Shown piece after piece: positions 10,888-22,974 of a stretch of 64,000 nt of DNA. This DNA comes from Mycogone perniciosa (taxonomy: Eukaryota > Ascomycota > Sordariomycetes > Hypocreales > Hypocreaceae). The DNA lies in assembly GCA_025331125.1 (NCBI GenBank), contig JAOALB010000043.1, positions 1 through 64,000 of the forward strand, read 5' to 3'. A program made the position numbers and the translations under genes. The notes beneath the pieces are model-generated. The model was not told where the DNA came from. It saw only the letters and a list, made by a program, of their open reading frames with translations, and did no database searches. How positions within the stretch are numbered: position 1 is the stretch's first letter; each line of letters opens with the position of its first letter.

Positions 10888-12489
10888 ATGGCCGCTTCTC
10901 CCTCGCAAGAAGGCCTTGAGCAGACCAGCACCACACCGTTGTCTCACGACAGCAGCGACTCGAGTCTACAGACAGCTGATCCCGAGAGACTACTCCTCAG
11001 TGAGGGTCCTAACGATGCTCAGATACAGCCCACTAAGAAGTCGACATGGCAGCCTGATCAGTATTGGGGGTCACTGCTCTTTAATATAGCTGCATTCATT
11101 CTTCCTGCTCTTTACGGCACACTATCCAAGCTCTGGGTGGCCAATATCGATGCCTCCATGGTCGTGACAACAGACGCCTATACATACATGAACACAGCTT
11201 CCGAAGCTCTCAATGAGGGTCTACCTAGAGCAGCATGGGTCATCATTGGGGATAAGTCATCAAGAGATCTGGCGAAACGGCTCCAGTTGACGCACACTCT
11301 GGTCGCGTTCCAGTCAGCCGCTGGGCTCGTTTTAAGCATCATCTTTCTCAGCGCCGCATCCTCATTTGCCAAGAGCTTCGTACCAGAGGAGGTACGAGAA
11401 GTAAGCTTGACATATGTTCGCATTGCATCTTTCACGGTGCTAGGCGGCACGATCGAGGCAGCCGTGGCATCGGCAACCAGAGCCTTGGACAAGCCTGATG
11501 TTCCCTTGGTGATCAGCTCCGTTAAATTTTCCATCAATATTATCCTGGATCTGCTACTCATCTCTCGTTTTCACGTCGGCTCGTTTACACCAACTGTCAA
11601 TATGCAAGGCGTCATTCAGCTGGTGTGCAATCTATCAGCTGCATTTGCAGGGCTCGCCTACTTTATTTTTTCCTTCAGCATTCCCGCTTGGCGGAAAATG
11701 AATCATCACCGACATGAAGATCGTCTTGAAGCGGCAAATAGTATCTTTCCAAGTCTCCGGGCCCTGGTGGTTCTTCTCCGCCCTGGCCTCATCTTCTTTG
11801 CCGAGTCTGCTATTAGGAACGCACTCTACCTCTGGCTCGTCTCGACCATTGTTGCCTTGGGGGCTACATACTCGACTGCCTGGGGCGTGTTCAACACCAT
11901 TCGCTGGGGACTGGTCATGGTCCCGGTCCAAGCCTTCGAAGCAACAGCACTCCAATTCATCGGCCACGAATGGGGCGAGTGGCGGCGGAAGATTGGCGTC
12001 AACTTGCGACGACCCAAGGCCAGCTGGAAAGATCTCTACGGCATTACCCGCCCAGCTCTGCAGTCCCTCATCCTGGCCGTGATCGTTGAGGTCCCTATTG
12101 CTGTGTTTCTCTCGGTGTTTGGTGCACGACCCTTTGCCCTCTACCTCAGCGGATCAGAAGAGGTTGCTGATGTCACGGCTCATATGTGGCGAACAATTGA
12201 CTGGTGTTACGTCTTTTATGCGATGTCCACACAGCTGGCAGCTATTCTACAAGGTACAAGGCCGAAGTGGTATCTATATCAGAGCCTAGCAAGTAATTTG
12301 CTATATGTCCTGCCGTGGGCGATAGTGTGCCAGGTCGTTGATTTCGACGAGAATAATGCATGGACTTATCATGCTTTGGTATTTGGTGGTAGCTTGGTGT
12401 TTAGCTTTATTGACATCCTCATTGTCAATGGTATATGGACTTGGACATTGATATCAGGCAAGGCGAGATTAGAAGTGTTTCGAGAGTAA
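10888..12489 (+). CDS. MATE-type multidrug/toxin extrusion transporter
   Basis: Intronless, 533 residues. The protein has a hydrophilic N-terminus (about 1-60) followed by about twelve hydrophobic segments, in two halves separated by a charged loop near residues 268-290 (KMNHHRHEDRLE). Segments such as ALYGTLSKLWVANIDASMV, STAWGVFNTIRWGL and VPVQAFEATALQFIGHEWG fit divergent fungal MATE proteins, which exchange cations for organic substrates at a membrane. The substrate cannot be read from the sequence. Neighbours are a GNAT pseudogene and a dynamin fragment, so it sits in a decaying accessory block, but the gene itself has no disruption. Another polytopic exporter of the same fold is possible. 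Confidence 0.75.
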   Translation: MAASPSQEGLEQTSTTPLSHDSSDSSLQTADPERLLLSEGPNDAQIQPTKKSTWQPDQYWGSLLFNIAAFILPALYGTLSKLWVANIDASMVVTTDAYTYMNTASEALNEGLPRAAWVIIGDKSSRDLAKRLQLTHTLVAFQSAAGLVLSIIFLSAASSFAKSFVPEEVREVSLTYVRIASFTVLGGTIEAAVASATRALDKPDVPLVISSVKFSINIILDLLLISRFHVGSFTPTVNMQGVIQLVCNLSAAFAGLAYFIFSFSIPAWRKMNHHRHEDRLEAANSIFPSLRALVVLLRPGLIFFAESAIRNALYLWLVSTIVALGATYSTAWGVFNTIRWGLVMVPVQAFEATALQFIGHEWGEWRRKIGVNLRRPKASWKDLYGITRPALQSLILAVIVEVPIAVFLSVFGARPFALYLSGSEEVADVTAHMWRTIDWCYVFYAMSTQLAAILQGTRPKWYLYQSLASNLLYVLPWAIVCQVVDFDENNAWTYHALVFGGSLVFSFIDILIVNGIWTWTLISGKARLEVFRE

Positions 12490-13054
12490 TAACCTCCTGT
12501 TATATTAGGAGAGAAGGCCCCTTATTTTGCAGATTATCGTCAGCCCTGATGAGTTTACCAATAGTTTGTAAATCTATAAACCGTCTATAAATCCTGTTAC
12601 CCTAGAAACAGTAGATTTAACCCCATGGCCGCTTCAAGCTTATACACCTCAGGTCATATGATTCGTTTGTTCTGAAAGACTTCGCCCAGAGCCAACAGCC
12701 CGTTACAAGGCAATGGTACCCTTCATATCGATGCCTAGCACCATATATACAGTCGAATGGACGCATCATCTCACTTGACAGTTTGATTTCCTTGTTCCAA
12801 TGTTACTTCATCGTGACGTATGAATACACATGCGGGCTAATGGTGGGTGTAGATTGTTCTGCGGGAGGCCTTCACGGCTGAGGTCGATGCCGCACCATCC
12901 GACAAGATGTACTAATCTACCTTTATGAGATGCAAAATATCACCAGGAAATCATTCCCCAATTAATCAGAGTCAATGGTTTCACAGCCAATGTCCGCTGG
13001 GTAAACCTCTCGTCAATTTCACCCAACAGAGGCAGCCATTGGTGATTGGACAAT
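12490..13054. other. Intergenic region between MATE gene and dynamin fragment
   Basis: No reading frame or structure recognised beyond the presumed 3' end of the MATE gene and the upstream region of the dynamin fragment. Confidence 0.4.
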
Positions 13055-13765
13055 ATGGCTTCAGTAGCACTTCAGTCCAAAGGGCATCGAGACCTCCTCG
13101 ACATCATCGACAAACTCCGCTCTAAAGGCATCAGGAGATATGTTGATCTCCCGGAGATCGTCGTCTGCGGCGACCAATCCGCTGGCAAAAGTTCAGTCCT
13201 TGAGGCCATCTCGGGGATGTCATTCCCCACCAAGGATAACCTTTGCACGCGGTTTGCAACTGAACTGATTCTTCGCCGAGATACTGCCTCTACCGTCAGC
13301 ACCTCCATCATTCCCGGCCCCGAAAGAACGGCGGGGGAAAAAGAATACCTTTATCGTTTCCATCATGATGTTGACATGGCCAACCTCAACCTCGGCAGTG
13401 TAGTCAAAAAGGCTACCAAGGGTATGCGGCTGTCAGGGACTAAAGTTTTCAGTACTGACACTCTTAGGGTCGAATTATGTAGTCCTACCCAGCCTCCTCT
13501 CACCATGGTTGACCTGCCTGGAATTTTTCGTGCAGGAAACAAAGACCAGTCCGTCAATGACGCCAAGACGGTTCGAGAGATGGTCCGTGGATATATGGAG
13601 CGACCTCGAAGCATCATTCTCGCTGTCGTCTCAGCCAAGAGTGATTTCGCGCTCCAGGAAGTGACCGAGTTAGCCCGCGAGCTCGATCCCTTGGGAATAC
13701 GGACACTGGGGCTCATCACAAAGCCGGATACTCTGGACACAGGGTCTGACAGCGAGGCCGCATAA
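13055..13765 (+). pseudogene. Truncated dynamin-like GTPase (G domain only, up to G4)
   Basis: An open frame of 236 residues from ATG to TAA. It contains the dynamin signature ICGDQSAGKSS-like P-loop (here VVCGDQSAGKSSVLEAISG), the LPTKDNLCTRFATE-type switch I region, DLPG (G3) and TKPD (G4). The match stops right after G4 (TKPDTLDTGSDSE) at a TAA. Fungal dynamin-related (Mx-like) proteins are normally several hundred residues longer, with a middle domain and GTPase effector domain. None of that is found in the 240 bases before the phosphomannose isomerase 3' end. It is therefore either a 5' gene remnant or a short expressed G domain. The frame is otherwise clean. Confidence 0.78.
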
Positions 13766-14008
13766 TAAGGAAGAAAGCGATTGAAGATGGACTAGGGGGG
13801 TCTAGCCAGTCCCTGACAATTTAGTCTTCATTGCAAACACGAAGGACTAGAAAACATATACTGTAAGTCTCATATTTGTTCATGGTAGTGCCACCTCTTT
13901 AAGTATCTCTTCACGAAATCACACTGTTTCGCTGAACAACGCGTGAATATCAACGAGCCCCTTTTTGTGTGCCTTTTTTTCACAGACGGCTTCCAGGTTA
14001 TGCATGTA

Positions 14009-15423
14009 TCACAGCTTCTCCTTTGATGAATCAATCTCGCAGAATGCTTTGTAGGTCGTAAACTCCTCGTCGTTCCCAACCGCCGACTCCAGGACAAGCT
14101 CAGCCGTTGCGCCCACGAAGTAGATGTGACCCTCTGAAATCTCATGCTTTGTGGGTCCCACGGCAATGGTGCCCTTTCCGCTTGTGCAGATGACAATGGA
14201 AGGGCCATCCAAGGCCTCAAAGGTGGCCTTGGCGCCTTCGCCCCGTAGTACGCTGCGTACCACACTGAACTCCTCGATGGGGGGGTCATACAGCATAACG
14301 GCGGAGCCGGAGCTATAAGCAGTGCGATTGAGCGTGGAGTAGGGATACTCAGTCGGGGTCATCTTTTGCTCATCAATAGGGGCGTAATTATAGGTGAGCA
14401 TATCGACGAGGGTAGAGACGTCCTTGAACTTGGGTGTCAAGCCGGCGCGGACGACATTGTCCGAGGAGGCCATGCACTCGATGACATCACCAGAGATATA
14501 GGCGTGGATATCATCAGCAACGAGGAAGAGGGCCTCGCCAGGTTGTAGGGTGACGAAGTTGAGGAAGAAGAGGACGAAGATTCCAATGTCAGAACCATAT
14601 TGGCCGTTGAGCCGAGTGACGAGCTCAGCCAGCACCTCGCCCTTGGTTGAAGACACACCACCGTCGGCAAAGTTGGAGCCTTGAGACTTGGCCAGCTCAA
14701 CGACGGCAGAGACCTCCTTGGTAACATCTTCGGCAGATGAAGACATCAATCCACCAAAGGCATTTTGCAATGCCTTCTTCTTTGCAGACTCGTCACCGCC
14801 CTCTTCTTTGGCGATTTGGGCAAATTGAGTGGCATTCTCCTCGCCAACCAACCGTCTCAGAGGCGCTACCGTTTCGAAGAAGTGTGAAATCTCAGACAGA
14901 GGCCTGAATCCGCAGAAGCCCTCGAACGGGGTGACGGCAATGACCATCTCAGGCTTGTGGTTGTCATCGGGGTAGTTCTTGGGGTCCTTGGCGTGCAGCT
15001 GTTCGGCGAGCTTCTTGTTGGGATGCGCCTGGATAGAGAGGGCCTTGTTGATGGAGAGGATCTTGAAGAGGAACGGCAGCTTGGCACCGTACTTGGAGGA
15101 GATTGTCTGAGAGAGGAGAGCTTGGTTATCGGAGAAGAGGTCGACGAGGGTGCGGCCGGATTTGAGGTCTTTGGAGGGGTTCGAGGGGTGAGTGCCCATC
15201 CATAGCTAGCAGCGAAGTAAGCTTATGAGAACCGAAAGTATGGAAGGCCGAGGATAAAGCCAAGTTGTGATAAGCATACCTCGGCGTAAGGCTTATCAGA
15301 TTGGATGGAGAGCTCCTCTGATGGCGTTGCGGCGGCGAATCTGGCGGCAGCCGAGTCGTGGCCCTTTTTGCCCCATTCGTACGAGTTGACGCCGCACTGA
15401 AGGCGAAGTAACGGGACCTGCAT
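14009..15423 (-). CDS. Mannose-6-phosphate isomerase (type I phosphomannose isomerase)
   Basis: Two exons (15423-15280 and 15205-14009; 74-nt intron) encode 446 residues. The enzyme interconverts fructose 6-phosphate and mannose 6-phosphate, feeding GDP-mannose for glycoproteins, GPI anchors and cell-wall mannan in the cytosol. Seen: N-terminal LLRLQCGVNSYEWGKKG, the junction PYAE/LWMGTHPS restored exactly by splicing, zinc-site segment SIQAHPNKKLA, and IHAYISGDVIECMASSDN with the family histidine and the VRAGLTPKF active-site arginine. Length and motif order are those of fungal type I enzymes. The 3' end converges on the dynamin fragment. Confidence 0.95.
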
Positions 15424-16017
15424 TGTGACAAGTGTTCTGGAGGCAGAGTTATGGGGGAGACGCCTATGAGACGGAGTGAATGTAAGAAATGATTGTGATG
15501 GTGATTATTGTTGTTGGCGATGATGATGTGATGATGGAGCTTGGTGGATTGAAAGCTGGAAGCTTGGACAATTACGCGGAGGACTACTCCGTAGTAGTAG
15601 TAATTGATGCTACCAAATTAGCGGATTAATAGCACCTGGCTTACCCCGCTGCCCCGCTAACAGAACCCCGCCATGGGGGGGGTCACAGTTGCCTGAATCC
15701 GATGGGTGGAAAGCTGCATCATGATGATCGATTTGATGTCTCTTCTCTGTCACAGCAAATAAATATAAATAGGCACATGAAGGGTATAAAAAGTGACATA
15801 AGTGGGTAAGTATATTGGTCGTTAAAAAAAACAGTCATTTAAAAAAAATTCATGGTCAAGCCGCCGAGATCCCAAAGATACCGAGCTCGTCATACATTGT
15901 TCCCTATGCCGTTTGCCACCGTTACTCCGTTCACATGGAATCATTCCAAAAACTCCCAATGCCCAGAGCTCAAAGCCCAAAGCCCAAACAAGAAGAATAT
16001 AGTGTAGTGGGTGTAGT
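15424..16017. other. Intergenic region upstream of phosphomannose isomerase
   Basis: Holds the phosphomannose isomerase promoter, one TACTCCGTA motif at 15585-15593, and presumed 3' sequence of the next gene. No gene is supported. Confidence 0.45.
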
Positions 16018-16572
16018 TCACAGCAGTCCCCAGGCAAATACACCCGCCATGCACGTCACCACTGCCAACACGACGCGTATATCGGTTCTATGGGTCGGGC
16101 CGTGGCCCTCGACTTTGACAACTGGAACATGCCACCCGCAGTGCTCCTGGCCCCCGATGGTGTTGCATGCGTAGAAAGTAGTCAAGCTGTAGCCCATTTT
16201 GGCGAGCCGCGCATCCTGATCAGGAGGCGGCGTCACAAGAGGAGGGTAGGGCGGAGGTGTAGCCGGAGGTGCAGCGTCGAGCTTAATGAGGTTGGATATT
16301 AACAATATAGGGCTGCTGTCACTGGCGCTCCAGGCGACCGGTGTTGCATGCAGGGTTGGGGTATTTCCGCTTCTTGACGGCGATGATGTTGGTGACGATG
16401 TTGATGTCGTTTGTAGCTGTAATGTTGCGAAAGTTGTAGAAGTTGTCGCAGGTCGTGCACATGTAGGAGCAGCAAAGAAGCCGAGAAGAAGGAAAGGCAG
16501 AAGAGGAGGAAGAAGAAGAACAAGTCGGAGCTGAAGAACGCTGACGGCGGTGTGTCGGTGGCATCGCAACAT
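16018..16572 (-). CDS. Small membrane-anchored secretory protein, function unknown
   Basis: Intronless, 184 residues. An N-terminal hydrophobic stretch (about residues 13-38, LVLLLPPLLPFLLLGFFAA) fits a signal peptide or anchor. It is followed by a Ser/Thr/Pro-rich region (about 40-120) likely to be O-glycosylated. A compact conserved-looking block (about 124-148) contains MGYSLTTFYACNTIG and EHCGWHVPVV with two cysteines, and a C-terminal hydrophobic segment (about 163-184) could be a membrane anchor. I recall similar short fungal proteins with the CGWHVPVV block but no assigned role. The wall or plasma membrane is the likely location; that is inference from layout alone. Confidence 0.65.
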   Translation of the reverse strand: MLRCHRHTAVSVLQLRLVLLLPPLLPFLLLGFFAAPTCARPATTSTTFATLQLQTTSTSSPTSSPSRSGNTPTLHATPVAWSASDSSPILLISNLIKLDAAPPATPPPYPPLVTPPPDQDARLAKMGYSLTTFYACNTIGGQEHCGWHVPVVKVEGHGPTHRTDIRVVLAVVTCMAGVFAWGLL

Positions 16573-18146
16573 TGTGAATCCGAGGCTTGGCTCGCGGCTA
16601 ATATCTGACTCGAAGATATAATAATAAGATAATAATATAATAAAAATAACAAAAAAGGGTGTGGATCAATTACGATCTAGGTAGGTGTGTGTGTCTGTAC
16701 TCCGTAGGCTCAGCCTGAATAGTAATGGACAATAAAAGGAAAAAGAAAGGAAAAGAGTAAAATAAAGACAAGGAATCAGGGCATCTAAAACGGAATCGCC
16801 AAAATACAAAGCCAAAGGTGAATCCAGAAATAAAATAAAAGACAAGCAAGAATGGTGAATCCGAAGGAATTGCCTCGTGCCAGTCTGCCCTCCCCCAAAA
16901 CAAAAGTCTCATGCGCTCTCGTCCTTGGGGAAATGCGTTCATGTCATATGTATTATGTATTATATAGGTATGTACTTCGTATATATGTCTTCTTTTCGCT
17001 GTCCTGTCATCTCATACAAAAGCAGCTCACGTCGCGCCGATAACCTCAAATGCCCTCCACCACTCTCTTCCTCGCCAAGGCAAATATGACTGACACTTAC
17101 TTCGTAGAAAAGGGCAGTGAAGCCAGTTGGCCCCCCGCTCACCAATCGATCTGGCGTCACAATGACCACCCAAGCCGACCTGCATCTTCAGGACCAATGT
17201 ATGTACATATGTAAGTGCGAGGCAACATTCCGGTTGGTTGGTTGGTCCAGCATTCACCAAATAGCCCTTTGAAATCAGAGCAACTTAATTACTGGGGGGG
17301 CAGTGCTCGCGTGGTTCCACTAACCACCAGTTGACCCTACAGAGCGTGCCTCATTCGTGCTTCACGAGCCGTGGCAGCTGAACCAATCGGCTATCCAGGG
17401 TGCCGTCTGGCACGCAAAGTTTGACAAGGTTTGAGCCATGTGAGGCCTCATTGTGAAACAACAGGTTGTTGGTCTAACTGCCAATAGTAAGTTGATCAGG
17501 TGGTTCACACGCACTCGTCCTCATGATGCCCGGCTTCTCGATTATCCATAGGCAGGTAAGCAGGGATGGCATGCTTCACGCTGACCCCTTGCTGTGCTGT
17601 TCTGAGCTTCCCCGGAGTAACAGTTTCATGGGGCGGAACTATTGTTGCCGGATAGGCTCCATAGATCCGGGGTCACGGCCATGCTAAATGACAGCCGTCC
17701 GGTGAGGCTCACTGCCAGTGAAATTAATTAACAATGACACATGTCTAGCCTCCAGGGGAAACCCTTGTATCATACATGGTCATAGTATGAACTACTATGG
17801 AGTACTTCGTACTGTGAATTCGTATGAGTACTGTCCGTACCGAAAGGAATCTATGAGTAGGTACCGAAGCATGCCGGATTGTGGGTCACCATTCGAAGAT
17901 GGCCGGAGCTCCGTTGGTTCAAAGCCGTCGACACGAAATTGCCGATCATGCGTACCGGTTGGGCAATTAACGGGATAAAAAGAAACATAAATAACTCCAG
18001 AATGAGATTTACCCATCTCTCAATCAATACAGACATGTAGACCTAGATACTTGTACACGGTATCAACGAACAGAGCCAGTCCAGTAGCTATGATAGCATC
18101 TTCTCCAACGCCAATAAAACGATTGATCCCTTCCTTATATCCTCTT
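16573..18146. other. Intergenic region
   Basis: About 1.6 kb with no supported gene. One TACTCCGTA motif at 16698-16706. The part next to 18146 should hold the 3' end of the coilin-like gene. Confidence 0.4.
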
Positions 18147-21100
18147 TCAACCCCGCCAACTCGATTGCCTAACATTTCGTCTTGCCTTGTATTTACTCAC
18201 CGCACTGACGAGCGGTGCTGGCGATGGGGACCCTCCCTGGCGTCTCGCCCGGCGAGCACCCGTCGTCACAGCCGGCATGCTCTTCGTACGGCCCCTCGAC
18301 GCATCATCTTGACTCTTTTTCACCCATCCAGGTCCCGTGGGTAGCGTACTCCTCCTCCCAGTAACCGTCTCGTCCACAGTGTCCATTAGGCCATCGTCTG
18401 CATCTTCTTGAGCTGGCGAACTTGGGCTGGAGCTACTCAGGAGAATAACCTGGCTACCCGCAGGGATGACAAACGGTGACTTCTCACTCTCCTTTCCTGT
18501 CGATTTGGTGAATCCCGACTCGGCGGATGGCGGCTCCGTTTTATCGAATTTCACAGACGCTGGTGGTTGAGTCGCATTTGGGAACAACGCCCCAGGACGT
18601 TGGCCTTTGATAGGCGAATACCCTGACTCGTGTCCCTCGTCAAGTTTGCGCATAGCTTCTTCGTAGTCTAAATCTTGGGTTGCCTTTGGTTTGCGTGCCG
18701 AAGATGCTGGCACACCTCTTTTTTTGGATGGACTCTGCGTCTGCTTGGCTGTCGTGAAAATTTCCTCAAGCGATGGAAAGGGGCTACTGCTATTGGCAGG
18801 TGTGCCCTGGTGCTTCACGTCGTTCGATATCGGTGTAGTCTCGCGCAGTTGCGGTAGCGTTTCTGGGATAACAGTATTATCTTCGGGAGCATCTTCCATG
18901 TTGTCATCTGCTTGTGGCTGTCGTCCGCTTCGGATGCTGATTTGCGACGAGGGTACAAATAAACTTGAATCATCTGCAAAAGGAACATCCATGTCACTGC
19001 CTATCGATCCATGGTCACCGGATGGATGCGCAGTCTTCGATGCGAAGTTGTCCGAATCAGAAACATCTCCATCCGCGACATCCGCTAGGCGAGATCCTGG
19101 TTCTGCTTCCTGGTCAGCAGTTGTTTCACCTCCCTCTCGAATCGACTCGCTCAAATCCTGGGACTGTTGCCTTCCAGGGCTGGCAACACCGACCGACCCC
19201 TTCTCAGATTGGGCTTCGAGGGTTTTTGAGAGATCACTGTTCTTCTGCCTGAGTATGTCCCAGCTATCGCTAGCGGCAGTGCTCACTTGTACCTCATCCC
19301 CGGAGGTGGACAGATCCAATCTCGGCATATGTTGGCCGGACTGAATAGTAACAGACTCGGGATTCTCCTGCGTGTCCTGCAAACCAGCCTGTATCACATC
19401 TTCTTCAACAGCCGCCCTCATTTGCTCCGCACTTAATTGATGCGCCAAACATTCCTCCAGTGTCTGAAAATCGCTTACCTGGGCCTCCCCATTCTCATCC
19501 TCCGATGGTTTTTTATTCTCCAGAGTGGTGTCGTTGGCTTTCATAGGCGTATCGAACATTCCAGTCGTCGGTTCGTGCTGTAGGAGCTTCGGCTCTATTA
19601 TCTCTCCCCACTGCAGCTCCCTGAATCCGGTATCCTCTTCTTCGCTTGCTTCATCCATATCTGGCGCTTCAAATTTATCGTAAACGCGTTGTCCAGTATT
19701 CTCGTCGTATACTTTGTCATCTTGCTCGCGGTCTCGCTTCGCCAAAACGACATGGAGGGTAGCGTCATCGCCACCAGGGATTACCAAACCCGTGATGGAT
19801 ACAAGTTCAGGTTGCCATTTGGTAGCCTTAGACATTAGCAACTGCTTCCAAGTGATGACCATGCCAGGTTTGGTTGTTCCGGGCTCGATCGTTGGTAGTG
19901 TTCTGAGATCGCCTGGTAAAGACGGGAGGTCGTCCATATCAGTAAACTGGCTGCTTTTGGCCGGTGTATCGTCGTAATTAAGCACAATTGATGCATCAAC
20001 TCCATTCATCCTTTCATCGACATGGCCCGCAGACTTCCCCTTCTTCTTCTTTTTCTTCTTCTTCCTCCCGACTTCCTGCTCAACTTCTACCTCGTCCTCA
20101 TAGTAGTATGATTCATCACCCGCAGAGGACGTTTCAGCTTGGAAATTTTCAGAGGCCCGCTTTCGCTTCTTTATGTTCTCATACTTCTGCTGCGGATCCC
20201 AACGTTGAACAAATGGAAATGGAGGCTCGCTGAGAACCATGTTATCACAGCAGCACTCCACAGCACGGAATATGATCTTGTCCTTCCACGAGTCCGGGTC
20301 CTCATCATCATCCGCTGCGGCCGCATTGTTTTCATTACCATGAACGGGTTCGGTATCCGCCTGTGCAACTCTGGGGTTATTCAAGGGTCGAACGTCCTTC
20401 ATAAGATTTTGTCGAATCTTCTCTTCGTCGGCTTTGGATTTGGGAGCCTTTAGACCAAGTGCACCAAACAAAAGTCGCCGCCCAGCACCCAAATCAAAAC
20501 GATTGCGGCGTTTAGCCGATTCTTCCTGAGGGGCATCCGCTGACGGGGGCTCGTCAGTCTGTTGCTCGCCTACTTCAAGGTTGCCGTGGACTGGCTCCGG
20601 GATCGTAGAAGGATCCACCATTTGCTCATCGTTCTCAGCGGTGTTTTCATCAACTTGCATTTGAGAGTCCTCAGTCACATTGGCTGTGTCGTCGACGATA
20701 GAGGCTAGCAGAGCTTGTTGGCGTGCTAGAAACTCCTCACTTGGGGTACTTGTTCCATTTTCTGACGCAGATTCCGACTGCTGCTGCCTAAGTATCTTGT
20801 TCCGTCGTCTCCTGGCGTTGCGTTTCTGTGTCCGGCTAGAGCCATTTCCAGGAACGACAGGCGGCTTTTCTGACGTTTCTGACGTTTGAGCGGCAGCAGC
20901 AGCGGGAGGCACGGTTGAACGGACCGGTGGCTTTGATGGAGTTTCTCCAATCTCAGATTCTGAGTCGGAATCGGATTCGTCTAATGAATCGGAATCACTA
21001 GAATCGCCACTGCTGTCGTCAGAGGAATCCATTGGCTCATCAACACGAGCTTCATTATCGCCATTGTCAGATCCAGAGTCACTCTCGCTAGTGTCGCTGT

Positions 21101-22974
21101 CAGATGAGCTCATTTCAGATGAAGACACCTCAGATTCGACTTGAAGTGTGCGGGTTAAAGAAGTTTGCTCCTCGGCCTGGCTCTCTTCTTCGCCACCAGA
21201 TGAAGAATCATCTTCCGAGTCGCTGTCCGAACTGGATTCGTCTTCTTCTGAGCTCGACTCATCCTCCTCTGATTCCGAGCTGCGGCTACTTGTGTCAGAT
21301 TCTTCTGCATCTGTAGCATCATCAGCGATGGCTGATTGGTTCCTCTTTCTCATTACAGATGGGGTGTCGTCAAAATTATTCGTGGCGTGCTCCTCGATAC
21401 TTTCTACTTCCTCAATAAGGGGTCGTGTCGTTTTCCTGGATCCCTCGATTTCCTCCATGAGTGGTCTCAAGGGCTCATCGAATCCGTGAAAGGTCGTATC
21501 CTCTGAAGACCGCAACGCCGGTTGGGTGAAAAATGACGGAAGACTTGTTATCGTCCGGTCCATCATTTCGGCAAAGCTTATGACGGAATCATGAACGCTC
21601 GCGAGGGATATGTACGCCTGTCTCAAGTCCTTGCCCGCTCGTATAAGTTCCAACTCCACAGCCCTGATGGATGCTGAAGGGAAAGCCGACCACAGGGCAG
21701 TGAGAAGATCGAGGGAGGAGAAATCGATATGGCCAGCCTCCTCGTTGGGGCCCACAAGAGATGTGGCATCAAGGGGGTTGATCTTTGACTGTGCCAGCGG
21801 ATCTTCCTCAAGAGCAGCGTTTTCCTGTGCCAAAAGACGAACTTCTTCTTGAAGGTCTTCATGGTCTGCCTCGATATCGTCATTCTCACCATCCTCCAGG
21901 TCCTGGTCCAAGTCAGAGTCCGAATCCGAGTCTTCGGAATCGTCCTCGGGTTCATCCACTTGATTTGTTTCAATGTTGCCTTTGGGGATTTCAGCAGCAG
22001 CATCCTGTCTTAGAAGTCGAAGTTCTTCGGCAAGATCTCCATCGTCCAATTCATCATCTTCGTCATCCCCATCGTTTTCGCTCCACTCCTCTCCATCCTC
22101 GTCTCTAACGTTGCTGTTGTCGGTTCGAACATCAGGATGCCGTCTTGAAAGATGTAGCTCTTCGCCGAGGTCTTCATCATATCCGTGCAACGCATCATCT
22201 TCGGCTTCGTACCCATTCTGCTCGACTTCTCGTTCGTTGAGGTTGTCCTCATCGGATCGGTACTCGCGACAAAAACCACACGTGTCACTAGAACTACCCT
22301 CACTATTATAGTCGCCCTCACGATACTCTTCTGAGTCTTCATCTTCGTCTTCGAATCGTGCCCTGAGGCGCAAGCTCCTGTCGGCCTCTTGTGGTGGATT
22401 TGGTGCTTCTAGCAGAAGCTGTTCTCGTTCCTCCTCGTCTTCGTCGTCTTCGTCATCGTCATTGTAGATGATTCGTGCGCGTTTTCGCGGGGGCAACTCG
22501 ATTTGCGGTCGGTCGCGCGGAGTCCTAAGCCAGGGCCTGCCAAATGCGAGCCCATCTACCAAGTGTCTCCCATCCTCCGAGACCTGGTGTCGTCCACTAA
22601 GTCTTCGTCGTTTCAAATCACCAGTGAGAAGAGATCGAATTCTGTAAATAAGGCCAAAATTAGACACCATGCACTTGACAAGGCACAAAAGGATGAAAAT
22701 TCGGCACTTACAGGACCTGATCTTCGTCTTTGAAAATCCGCCCAACCTGCTGGAAGTGCAAGCACTCGAAGCTCCCCCCTTTGCCGTTTGCAAGCTCCAC
22801 GGCATAATCCTCGAGTCCCCATTCGCCACTCTCAAGCGGAATGACCTCGTTGACCTGTTCCAGAAGCCTCGCAACGGTAAAGTCCTCGGAGCAGGCACAA
22901 GGCCACACGAGCTTGATCTCAGGGACACCGTGACGGCGGATCACCAGCCGAAGGCGGATGTCCTGAGATTGCAT
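18147..22974 (-). CDS. Large acidic nuclear protein, coilin-like (ubiquitin-like N-terminus, Tudor-like C-terminal block)
   Basis: Two exons (22974-22712 and 22641-18147, 70-nt intron) give 1585 residues. The N-terminus (about 1-105) is a compact domain beginning DIRLRLVIRRHGVPEIKLVW and ending FKDEDQVLIRSLLTG, with the pattern of a ubiquitin-like fold. Residues about 140-640 are very acidic and serine-rich, with basic patches (PPRKRARI). A conserved-looking block RAVECCCDNMVLSEPPFPF lies near 880, a polylysine run near 948, and PGMVITWKQLLMSKATKW near 1010 starts a region that resembles the atypical Tudor of coilin. The rest is disordered. Coilin organises Cajal bodies in animals and plants. 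The order UBL, acidic/basic linker, Tudor-like block suggests a fungal counterpart, but the protein may only belong to an uncharacterised DUF7357-type family. The splice junction QVL/IRS is well supported; internal introns in the long exon cannot be excluded. Confidence 0.6.
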
